A stretch of 5,623 nt of DNA. Source: an uncultured Clostridia bacterium. Lineage in GTDB: Bacteria > Bacillota > Clostridia > UBA1381. The translations under genes were made by a program, and so were the position numbers. The notes under the pieces are model-generated. The model was given only the letters and a program-made list of their open reading frames with translations, ran no database searches and was not told where the DNA came from. Shown here piece by piece: positions 1 to 5,291 of this stretch; positions within the stretch are counted from its first letter, which is position 1, and each line of letters starts with the position of its first letter. The stretch lies in assembly GCA_934487205.1 (NCBI GenBank), contig CAKSRS010000088.1:1-5623 (forward strand), given 5' to 3'.

Positions 1-525
1 GTTAAATACCGTGTTTTTATTCACGAAATCATAGTCGCGAATGAGTATTAAAAATATTTTATCCAAAAGAATTTGCGCGGCGGCGGTGTATGCCGCTTTT
101 TTTTGTTTCAATTCATTGCGCAGCTCGATTATGCAGTCGCGAAGTTCTTCCGCATGCGGATTTGTTCGGTCAAGCTGATTTTCAAAGCTGTCGTTGCGGT
201 CAAAAAATATTTTCATAAAAATAGGGTCAGACAGCTTGTTATCAAGCCATAAAATCCGCGGCTCAAAATGCAAACAGATGTAACTTCCGTAAATTTCGGT
301 TATGTAATGACTCTCGTTGCTCGCAAAAAGAAATATGTCGCCGGGAGCAATATCATATTCTTTATTGCCGACTCTGTATCTGCCCGCACCGCTCAGAAAA
401 ACCGCTATTTCACATTCGGTGTGATGATGTTCCGCATAATTGCGCTTTATCGGTGCAATTTCGCTGTAGCGAAGTTTGAGGTATGGGTGTGAAAATCGGT
501 CGTATATTATTTCGCTTTCCCGCAT
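1..525 (-). CDS. AraC-family regulator, N-terminal cupin domain (partial)
   Basis: The minus strand reads open for 175 codons from an ATG at 525 to the window edge. A GGAG Shine-Dalgarno (535-538) sits 9 nt upstream of that ATG. The protein looks like the arabinose-binding/cupin domain of AraC-type regulators: a histidine cluster HHH at 33-35 with E38, a beta stretch AVFLSGAGRYRV (41-52), the cupin turn PGDIFLF (61-67) and H73. An amphipathic helical region follows (about 123-165). The two C-terminal helix-turn-helix motifs expected in this family would lie beyond position 1 and are not visible, so the AraC assignment rests on the sensor domain. The gene is divergent from the sugar operon starting at 696, the usual arrangement for a local regulator that binds the pathway sugar and activates it. 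The ligand cannot be told from the sequence. A cupin enzyme is a less likely alternative. Confidence 0.85.
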   Translation of the reverse strand, partial: MRESEIIYDRFSHPYLKLRYSEIAPIKRNYAEHHHTECEIAVFLSGAGRYRVGNKEYDIAPGDIFLFASNESHYITEIYGSYICLHFEPRILWLDNKLSDPIFMKIFFDRNDSFENQLDRTNPHAEELRDCIIELRNELKQKKAAYTAAAQILLDKIFLILIRDYDFVNKNTVFN

Positions 526-575
526 GATTAAAGTCTCCAATCGTAATATAGTGGACATAATTGAAAATATATAGG

Positions 576-604
576 AAGTTATGCAGCATAAAATGAATTA
601 TAAT
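576..604 (+). promoter_or_regulatory. Candidate weak promoter of the sugar operon
   Basis: A perfect -10 TATAAT is at 599-604 on the plus strand, but the sequence 17 nt upstream (AAGTTA, 576-581) is a poor -35. A perfect -10 with a weak -35 is what one expects when an activator such as the divergent AraC-type protein recruits polymerase. The start would be near 611, giving a leader of about 85 nt. AT-rich DNA makes chance -10 matches common, so this is tentative. Confidence 0.35.
579..591. repeat. 13-bp palindrome TTATGC-A-GCATAA
   Basis: This is a perfect 6-bp inverted repeat around a single central A. It overlaps the -35 to -10 spacer of the candidate operon promoter and lies just inside the leader of the regulator transcript. 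That position suits an operator, but no binding protein can be named. Confidence 0.5.
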
Positions 605-607
605 GTA

Positions 608-637
608 ATTGTAGCACAGACAGAGTAAATCTGTCAA
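608..637 (-). promoter_or_regulatory. Sigma-A type promoter of the AraC-type regulator
   Basis: On the minus strand a perfect -35 TTGACA (637-632) is followed after 18 nt by TACAAT (613-608). Transcription would start near position 601, giving a leader of about 75 nt before the ATG at 525. A 6-bp inverted repeat lies between the two boxes. This is a consensus match only, not an experimental start. Confidence 0.6.
619..635. repeat. Inverted repeat GACAGA-N5-TCTGTC
   Basis: Perfect 6-bp arms (619-624 and 630-635) with a 5-nt spacer fall between, and partly over, the -35 and -10 boxes of the regulator promoter. A protein bound here would block that promoter, so it is a candidate operator, for autorepression for example. 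AraC proteins more often use direct repeats, so the link to the neighbouring regulator is uncertain. Confidence 0.45.
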
Positions 638-663
638 GCTGAATGATATATTTTTGAAAATTG

Positions 664-680
664 CGCCGTAATATACGGCG
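664..680 (+). promoter_or_regulatory. Leader hairpin before the GH10-like gene
   Basis: CGCCGTA (664-670) and TACGGCG (674-680) form a perfect 7-bp inverted repeat with a 3-nt ATA centre. It ends 4 nt before the Shine-Dalgarno GGAGGAG (685-691). In RNA it would be a tight stem next to the ribosome site; in DNA it could be an operator. It is the most stable of four similar pre-SD stems in this operon. Confidence 0.5.
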
Positions 681-695
681 GAACGGAGGAGAACC

Positions 696-2018
696 ATGTC
701 GGACAGAAGAAAGATATTGGAGAAATTTGAACAGCAGAGGGAACTGACAAAAAGCCGCGTTGAAATGGGAATAGAACAAAACCGCAAGGGTACGGTTTTG
801 CTGGAAGTCGTTAAGGACGGTAAGGCTGTGCCCAACGTTAAAATTCATTTAAAGCAGAAAACGCATGAGTTTAAGTATGGTGCGAATTTGTTCATGCTTG
901 ATGAACTTGAAACGGAAGAAAAAAACGAGAAGTATAAAAAGTATTTTAAAGAGTGTTTCAATATGGCAACGTTGCCGTTTTATTGGAGCGATTTGGAACC
1001 GGAAAAGGGAAAACAGCGTTATGAAAAGGACAGTCCGAAGATTTATCGCCGTCCCGCGCCGGATTTATGCCTTGAATATTGCGAAAAGAACGGCATAGAA
1101 CCGCGCGAGCACGGTTTGGCGTATGACAAGTTCTTCCCGAAATGGCTGAGCAAAACCGATTTATGGGAAAACAAGCGCGAACTTGAAAGACGTTTTAAGG
1201 AAATATCGGAAAGATATGCCGATAAAATCCGCACAATTGAGGTGACGAATGAACATGAATGGCCTTTGTGCGGAATGTCGCCGCTTTATGCAAGTGATGA
1301 TTATTTGGAATTTTGCTATAAACTGGCGGAAAAATATTTCCCGAGCAACGAGTTGGTAATTAACGAAAATACGGCGTTGCGTGCCCAGGGAACACAGCGG
1401 GACAAATATTATGCCCTTATAGAAAACACGATTTTAAAGGGTGCAAGAATTGACGCGGTCGGGTTGCAGTTTCATATGTTTTTCAGGCGTGAGGAAGAAT
1501 ATGAGCAGACGCGCTGCGAGTATGACCCGCAAAGACTTTTCCGGATTTTGGACTTGTATGCAAAGCTGAACAGGCCGTTCCAGATTACGGAAATAACCGT
1601 TCCGGCATACTCAAATGATGCGGAAGATGAAGAAATTCAGGCGGAAATTATTGAAAATCTGTACAGTATATGGTTTTCGCATGGAAATGTTGAGCAGATT
1701 ATATACTGGAATTTGGTTGACGGATATGCGGCGTTTGCGCCGATAGGCGATATGACGGCGGGCGAAAATTATTATTACGGCGGACTTTTGAGGCATGATT
1801 TGACACCCAAACCGGCATATTACAAGATAAAGGAACTGTTCCAAAAAAGATGGCACACCGACGAGACAGTCACCACAAATGATTCGGGAAAGACATATTT
1901 CCGCGGTTTTTACGGGAAATACGATACTGAAATCGAGATTGACGGCAAGAAATATACAAAGGAAATCAGTCTGAGCAAAGATTATTTTGACTACGACGGT
2001 ATGAAGATAGAATTATAA
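696..2018 (+). CDS. GH10-like intracellular glycoside hydrolase
   Basis: This 440-residue protein has the GH10 (endo-xylanase clan) pattern. HGL at 139-141 matches the conserved GH10 histidine. EVTNEHEW (182-189) carries the acid/base E186 after N185. GLQFH (256-260) gives Q258 and H260. ITEI (297-300) holds the nucleophile E299, and W338 lies in IIYWNLVDGY. A beta-rich N-terminal stretch (about 31-68) precedes the barrel, and a small beta-rich tail (about 398-430) follows it. There is no signal peptide, so it should act in the cytosol on imported oligosaccharides or glycosides. Two GH10 subsite residues are absent: where canonical enzymes have N..K before a tryptophan, this protein has L93 and Y96 before W97. 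Y143 also stands where a tryptophan is usual. The fold and catalytic pair are clear, but the substrate is not. GGAGG with a 6-nt spacing fixes the ATG. It is the first gene of the operon. Confidence 0.85.
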   Translation: MSDRRKILEKFEQQRELTKSRVEMGIEQNRKGTVLLEVVKDGKAVPNVKIHLKQKTHEFKYGANLFMLDELETEEKNEKYKKYFKECFNMATLPFYWSDLEPEKGKQRYEKDSPKIYRRPAPDLCLEYCEKNGIEPREHGLAYDKFFPKWLSKTDLWENKRELERRFKEISERYADKIRTIEVTNEHEWPLCGMSPLYASDDYLEFCYKLAEKYFPSNELVINENTALRAQGTQRDKYYALIENTILKGARIDAVGLQFHMFFRREEEYEQTRCEYDPQRLFRILDLYAKLNRPFQITEITVPAYSNDAEDEEIQAEIIENLYSIWFSHGNVEQIIYWNLVDGYAAFAPIGDMTAGENYYYGGLLRHDLTPKPAYYKIKELFQKRWHTDETVTTNDSGKTYFRGFYGKYDTEIEIDGKKYTKEISLSKDYFDYDGMKIEL

Positions 2019-2023
2019 TTTAT

Positions 2024-2040
2024 TCCGCTTTTGGGGCGGA
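2024..2040 (+). promoter_or_regulatory. Pre-SD hairpin before the dehydratase gene
   Basis: TCCGC (2024-2028) and GCGGA (2036-2040) form a 5-bp stem with a 7-nt loop in the 37-nt gap between genes 1 and 2. GGAG (2046-2049) and the ATG at 2056 follow. The stretch from the right arm to the start codon matches 20 of 23 bases of the equivalent stretch before the SDR gene. The stem is too short, and lacks a T-run, so it is unlikely to be a terminator. Confidence 0.4.
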
Positions 2041-2055
2041 GGAACGGAGAAAAAT

Positions 2056-3426
2056 ATGGATGAGAATTTAAAAAGTATGATATCGGAGAATATAAATGTA
2101 TGCTCCTCGCCGAGCGATCTGAAAATAACGGATATACGGGTCGCTAATATCAACGGCGCACCGAAACATTGTCCGCTGATTAAAGTTTATACAAATCAGG
2201 GAATTGTCGGCTACGGCGAAGTGCGCGACGCATCAAGCGCAACATATGCGCTGATGTTAAAATCAAGGCTTGTCGGGGAAAACCCTTGCAATGTTGACAA
2301 GCTTTTCCGCAGAATAAAGCAGTTCGGCGGGCATTCGCGTCAAGGCGGCGGAGTTTCGGGAATTGAGATTGCGCTGTGGGATTTGGCGGGAAAAGCATGG
2401 GGCGTACCGCTGTGGCAGATGCTCGGCGGAAAATTCCGCGACAAGGTGCGTATGTACTGCGATACCGATGTTGACGGAAAACATACGGGAACCGATATGG
2501 GACACGCTCTTAAAAGGCGTATGGAGCAAGGCTTTACGTTCCTTAAAATGGACTTGGGCATCGAATTGATGCTTGACGAACCGGGGTGTCTTAATGCTCC
2601 GCTCGGATTTTTGGAGGATATTAAAAAGTATTCCATGAAAGCTATCAATCACCAAAAGGGTTCGGTTGATATGGATATGATGCTCGGCAAAAATTATGAA
2701 ACATTCACAATTCCGCACCATGCAACGGGCATACATATGACGCAGAAGGGCATGGATTATCTTGAAGATTACGTAAAGCAGGTGCGCAGCGTAATCGGCT
2801 ATGAAGTGCCGCTTGCGATTGACCATTTCGGACATGTTTGCATTGAGGACTGCATCATGTTTGCAAAGCGTCTTGAAAAGTACAATATTGCGTGGATTGA
2901 AGATATTGCGCCGTGGCATTACACAAAGCATTTTGAGAAAATTTCCAATGCAGTTCATGTACCGATTTGCACGGGCGAGGATATTTATCTTGCCGAAAAC
3001 TTCCGTCCGCTTATGGAAAACGGCGGCGTATCGGTTGTTCACCCCGATATACTGACGGTCGGCGGTGCAATGGAGATGAAAAAACTCGGCGATATGTGCG
3101 AAAAGTACGGTGTGGCGATGGCGATACACATGGCGGAAAGTCCGATTGCGTGTATGGCGGCAATTCATGCGGCAGCGGCTGTCCAGAATATTTTGGCGGT
3201 TGAATTTCATTCGGTTGATATTCCGTGGTGGAATGACCTTGTGCTTGGTATTGACAATCCGCTCTTTAAAGACGGCTTTGTAAATGTTCCGAATAAGCCG
3301 GGACTTGGCATTGACAGCCTGAATGAGGAGCTTATAAAAGAGCACATGCATGAAAAATATCCTAAAGCTTGGGGCGATACGTCTTTTTGGGATAACGAGT
3401 GGGCAAATGACAGAGAGTGGAGCTGA
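2056..3426 (+). CDS. Enolase-superfamily (MR/MLE) protein, probable acid-sugar dehydratase
   Basis: This 456-residue protein has both enolase-superfamily domains. The N-terminal capping domain (about 22-125) has GIVGYGEVRD and then GGVSGIEIALWDLAGKA, typical of this family. In the barrel, K164-M165-D166 is at the end of the second strand. The metal ligands are D256, E282 (WIED) and E308 (TGED). D331 (HPD) and H358 form the Asp-His dyad of the mandelate racemase subgroup, and E383 (VEFH) is the usual late acidic residue. Such enzymes take a proton next to a carboxylate, and most bacterial operon members dehydrate sugar acids to 2-keto-3-deoxy acids. The protein exceeds the usual 380-400 residues because about 60 extra residues (about 172-232) lie between the KxD strand and the first metal ligand. 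The residue two after D256 is F258, not the His or Asn common there, so the exact substrate and even racemase versus dehydratase remain open. SD GGAG sits 6 nt from the ATG. Confidence 0.88.
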   Translation: MDENLKSMISENINVCSSPSDLKITDIRVANINGAPKHCPLIKVYTNQGIVGYGEVRDASSATYALMLKSRLVGENPCNVDKLFRRIKQFGGHSRQGGGVSGIEIALWDLAGKAWGVPLWQMLGGKFRDKVRMYCDTDVDGKHTGTDMGHALKRRMEQGFTFLKMDLGIELMLDEPGCLNAPLGFLEDIKKYSMKAINHQKGSVDMDMMLGKNYETFTIPHHATGIHMTQKGMDYLEDYVKQVRSVIGYEVPLAIDHFGHVCIEDCIMFAKRLEKYNIAWIEDIAPWHYTKHFEKISNAVHVPICTGEDIYLAENFRPLMENGGVSVVHPDILTVGGAMEMKKLGDMCEKYGVAMAIHMAESPIACMAAIHAAAAVQNILAVEFHSVDIPWWNDLVLGIDNPLFKDGFVNVPNKPGLGIDSLNEELIKEHMHEKYPKAWGDTSFWDNEWANDREWS

Positions 3427-3427
3427 T

Positions 3428-3447
3428 GTTCGGAAATTTTACCGGAC
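3428..3447 (+). promoter_or_regulatory. Pre-SD hairpin before the RraA-like gene
   Basis: GTTCGG (3428-3433) pairs with CCGGAC (3442-3447), six pairs including one G-U, around an 8-nt A/T loop. It fills most of the 39-nt gap after the dehydratase stop. AAGGAGG (3451-3457), 8 nt from the ATG at 3466, is the strongest Shine-Dalgarno in the operon. The stem is weak, and its role is unproven. Confidence 0.35.
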
Positions 3448-3465
3448 TTAAAGGAGGAAAGAAAA

Positions 3466-4374
3466 ATGCATTTTAATGACAGAGAGGAAATTATCGCGCT
3501 GACACCGCTTTGGCGGGGAGATAGACTTCCGGACGGCAGACCGAAGGTTGATGACAAATATCTGAAGGCGCTTAAAAATCTTACGCTTGAAGAAGTGTGG
3601 AAACCGATTTTTGTAAATAGGTATGAAAGTCAGTTTGAGGGGCGCCTGCACACATTGCATAATGACGGACGAAAACTGATAGGCAGAGCGGTTACGGCGA
3701 CATATTGCCCATACCGCCCCGACCTTGATGAAGTCGCGAAAGATATCGGCAGAAGTGAGGGCAGAACGGGGACATATAATCAGTGGGTTATAGATAATTT
3801 GCTTGAGGGCGATGTTCCCGTTATAGATATGTATGATAAAATTTATAAAGGAACGTTTTTGGGCGGAAATCTTACCACAGCTCTGAAAAACAAGACAAAA
3901 AATGAAAACGGCGGTGCGGTAATCTGGGGAGGAATACGTGATACCGAGCAGATGAACAAGGTCGAAAACACGCAGGTTTATTACCGCGGAATAGACCCCA
4001 CGCCGATTCGTGATTTTATTATGACGGGGTATAATACCGCGGCAAGGATAGGCAATGCAATCTGTCTGCCGGGTGACGTTGTATTCGGCGCGGGCGGTGG
4101 AGTGCTGTTTATTCCGAGTCACCTTGTCGAGGAAGTTGTCGGCGGTGCAGCGAAAACTCAGGTAAAGGATTTATTCGGATTTGAAATGATAGCACAGAAT
4201 AAATTTACCACCGCGCAGATAGATAAAAATACATGGACAAAGGACATGCTTGATTTGTTGATGGATTTTATCGAAAAGGATGACCGCGCGGCGGAGTTCC
4301 GTAATCTTGACTGGTCGCATGAGTACAATTTGGCGGTAAACGGTGACCCGACCGATACGCAAAGCGCGCTGTAA
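3466..4374 (+). CDS. RraA/HMG-aldolase-like protein, probable keto-deoxy acid aldolase
   Basis: This 302-residue protein belongs to the RraA-like fold family. That family includes 4-hydroxy-4-methyl-2-oxoglutarate aldolases and is often misannotated as demethylmenaquinone methyltransferase or RNase E inhibitor. Family landmarks in order are GRAVTATY (73-80), the GDVPVIDMYD strand (115-124), the LGGNL turn (132-136), AVIWGGIRD (151-159) and GNAICLPGDVVF (196-207) leading into GGVLFIP (211-217). R158 and D159 correspond to the substrate-binding Arg and metal-binding Asp of HMG aldolase. It is longer than simple RraA (about 160 residues), with about 70 extra residues at the front and about 75 after the core. 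Next to a probable sugar-acid dehydratase, the natural role is divalent-metal aldol cleavage of a 2-keto-3-deoxy acid to pyruvate and an aldehyde. That role is an inference from context; the family assignment is firm. Confidence 0.85.
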   Translation: MHFNDREEIIALTPLWRGDRLPDGRPKVDDKYLKALKNLTLEEVWKPIFVNRYESQFEGRLHTLHNDGRKLIGRAVTATYCPYRPDLDEVAKDIGRSEGRTGTYNQWVIDNLLEGDVPVIDMYDKIYKGTFLGGNLTTALKNKTKNENGGAVIWGGIRDTEQMNKVENTQVYYRGIDPTPIRDFIMTGYNTAARIGNAICLPGDVVFGAGGGVLFIPSHLVEEVVGGAAKTQVKDLFGFEMIAQNKFTTAQIDKNTWTKDMLDLLMDFIEKDDRAAEFRNLDWSHEYNLAVNGDPTDTQSAL

Positions 4375-4380
4375 TACATG

Positions 4381-4405
4381 AAAAGACGCTGTTTCAGCGT
4401 CTTTT
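4381..4405 (+). terminator. Intergenic 11-bp hairpin, partial or bidirectional terminator
   Basis: AAAAGACGCTG (4381-4391) and CAGCGTCTTTT (4395-4405) are perfect complements around a TTT loop, 6 nt after the RraA-like stop. The A4/T4 ends look like a bidirectional rho-independent terminator, but the T-run is only four long and is followed by CGGGG. No good promoter is visible before the SDR gene, so read-through probably still feeds it at reduced level. The stem could also shield the upstream mRNA from 3' exonucleases. Confidence 0.6.
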
Positions 4406-4416
4406 CGGGGTTGACT
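4404..4416 (+). repeat. Left arm of 13-bp inverted repeat bracketing the SDR gene
   Basis: TTCGGGGTTGACT here is the exact reverse complement of AGTCAACCCCGAA at 5209-5221. The arm overlaps the last two T bases of the preceding hairpin. The next 34 bases lead straight to the SDR start. Confidence 0.7.
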
Positions 4417-4418
4417 AT

Positions 4419-4444
4419 GCCGCACGTGTGGCGGCGGAATGGAG
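4419..4444 (+). promoter_or_regulatory. Pre-SD hairpin and ribosome site of the SDR gene
   Basis: GCCGC (4419-4423) pairs with GCGGC (4431-4435) over a 7-nt loop, the same geometry as the stem at 2024-2040. GGAG (4441-4444) follows 6 nt before the ATG at 4451. This ribosome site decides the start: the in-frame ATG at 4439 overlaps it. Confidence 0.45.
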
Positions 4445-4450
4445 AAAAGT

Positions 4451-5179
4451 ATGTTTGATTTAAACGGAAAAACCGCGCTGATAACAGGTTCCACGCAGGG
4501 AATAGGATTTGCGGCGGCAAAGCTTTTGGCAGAGCATGGCGCAAAAGTTTTTGTAAACGGTGTATCGAGCGATGTAAAATGCCGTGACGCAAGTGAAAAA
4601 ATCCCGGGTTCTGTCCCCGTTCGCGCAGATTTGACAAAAATAAGCGAGATCGACGCGTTGTATGAAAAAACAGGAGACGTGGATATTTTGGTTTTGAATG
4701 CGTCGATACAGTATAAACGCGGCTGGGATAATTATACAGAGGAAGAATATGATATGCAGTTTGACTGCAATGTAAAAAGCAGTTATTTCCTTATAAAAAA
4801 ATATGCGCCGAGCATGAAGAAAAACGGGTGGGGAAGAATTGTTACGGTCGGCAGCGTAAACCAATATAATAATCACCCGCAGCTTGCACTTTACGGCGCA
4901 ACAAAGGCGGCACAAAAAAAGCTTGTTGAAAATATCGCGCCGGAGCTTGCACCTTTCGGAGTGACAATAAACAACGTTGCGCCGGGGGCGATAAGTACGC
5001 CGCGAAATTCCGGAGCGCTTTCGGATACGGAATTTAATAAGAAGGTGGTTGCAAGTATTCCGGCGGGATATATAGGTGCGGCGGAAGATGTCGCGCCGGC
5101 AATTCTGTTTTTGTGCAGCGAGGAGAGCCGCTATATCACTGGTTCGGAAATTATTGTTGACGGCGGTATGCATTTATAA
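4451..5179 (+). CDS. Classical short-chain dehydrogenase/reductase (SDR)
   Basis: This is a 242-residue single-domain Rossmann oxidoreductase. It shows TGSTQGIG (12-19) for the dinucleotide, D60 after the third strand, NAS (83-85) in place of the usual NAG, and catalytic N107, S135, Y148 and K152 (YGATK). APGAIST (177-183) and VDGG (236-239) are also standard. The length is normal. The opening MFDLNGKTALITGS resembles gluconate 5-dehydrogenase and KduD-type SDRs, so a sugar or sugar-acid alcohol/keto conversion is likely. The second strand ends in VNGVSS with no acidic residue, which argues against strict NAD preference but does not settle the cofactor. The ATG at 4451 is chosen because GGAG lies 6 nt upstream; the in-frame ATG at 4439 would add four residues and has a poorer site. 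It is the last gene of the operon, after a terminator-like stem. Confidence 0.93.
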   Translation: MFDLNGKTALITGSTQGIGFAAAKLLAEHGAKVFVNGVSSDVKCRDASEKIPGSVPVRADLTKISEIDALYEKTGDVDILVLNASIQYKRGWDNYTEEEYDMQFDCNVKSSYFLIKKYAPSMKKNGWGRIVTVGSVNQYNNHPQLALYGATKAAQKKLVENIAPELAPFGVTINNVAPGAISTPRNSGALSDTEFNKKVVASIPAGYIGAAEDVAPAILFLCSEESRYITGSEIIVDGGMHL

Positions 5180-5184
5180 AAATA

Positions 5185-5206
5185 AGCAGCAAAGTAATTT
5201 GCTGCT
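5185..5206 (+). terminator. Hairpin after the SDR gene, probable operon terminator
   Basis: AGCAGCAAA (5185-5193) and TTTGCTGCT (5198-5206) form a perfect 9-bp stem with a GTAA tetraloop, 5 nt after the stop codon. No T-run follows on the plus strand (CGAGTC comes next). On the minus strand the stem is followed by TTATTTTTAT, so it looks better as a terminator for leftward transcription. It may protect the mRNA end or act with rho. Confidence 0.5.
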
Positions 5207-5208
5207 CG

Positions 5209-5221
5209 AGTCAACCCCGAA
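5209..5221 (-). repeat. Right arm of 13-bp inverted repeat bracketing the SDR gene
   Basis: AGTCAACCCCGAA is the exact reverse complement of 4404-4416. Its last three bases overlap the inferred outer end of the IS256-type element (from about 5219), so the element appears to have inserted at or beside this repeat. Confidence 0.7.
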
Positions 5222-5235
5222 TTTTGTGTAAAGTC

Positions 5236-5264
5236 TTTACGAAACCTCCAAGATGATATATAAT
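5236..5264 (+). promoter_or_regulatory. Internal promoter of the IS256-type element
   Basis: TTTACG (5236-5241) and a perfect TATAAT (5259-5264) are spaced by 17 nt. Transcription would begin near 5271, inside the right half of the hairpin at 5242-5286, so element-made transcripts lack the left arm. Confidence 0.65.
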
Positions 5265-5286
5265 AAAAATATCATTTTGGAGGTTT
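5242..5286 (+). promoter_or_regulatory. Hairpin that would mask the transposase ribosome site
   Basis: Positions 5242-5259 pair with 5269-5286 in an 18-bp stem with a single G-U pair (5252/5276) and a 9-nt A/T loop. The right arm contains GGAGG (5279-5283), the Shine-Dalgarno for the ATG at 5292. Transcripts entering from outside would contain both arms and hide the ribosome site. Confidence 0.7.
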
Positions 5287-5291
5287 TAATT

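Noticed and set aside
410..848. Minus-strand open frames of 141 and 89 codons across the divergent control region
   Set aside because: They overlap the regulator gene in a different frame and the start of the GH10-like gene; they have no family resemblance and would erase the promoter region.
2263..3351. A 362-codon open frame on the minus strand inside the dehydratase gene
   Set aside because: It is antisense to a well-supported enolase-superfamily gene, has no recognisable domain and has a Cys/Arg/His-rich composition typical of reverse-complement shadows.
3448..4122. A 224-codon minus-strand open frame over the RraA-like gene
   Set aside because: It is antisense to a clear family member, shows no motif and has a composition typical of a shadow frame.
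3466..4374. Annotation as demethylmenaquinone methyltransferase or RNase E inhibitor
   Set aside because: These are common legacy names for the RraA fold. The metal and substrate Arg-Asp pair and the sugar-acid context favour an aldolase role.
4411..4439. TTGACT as a -35 box for a private SDR promoter
   Set aside because: The sequence 16-18 nt downstream is GC-rich (GCGGAA region) with no -10 likeness, and TTGACT is part of the 13-bp repeat.
4439..4450. Upstream in-frame ATG as the SDR start (four extra residues)
   Set aside because: That ATG overlaps the GGAG that lies 6 nt before the ATG at 4451, and the protein beginning MFDLNGKTALITG matches the usual SDR start.
4460..5173. A 237-codon minus-strand open frame over the SDR gene
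   Set aside because: It mirrors nearly the whole SDR gene, which has all its catalytic residues; the antisense protein shows no recognisable features.
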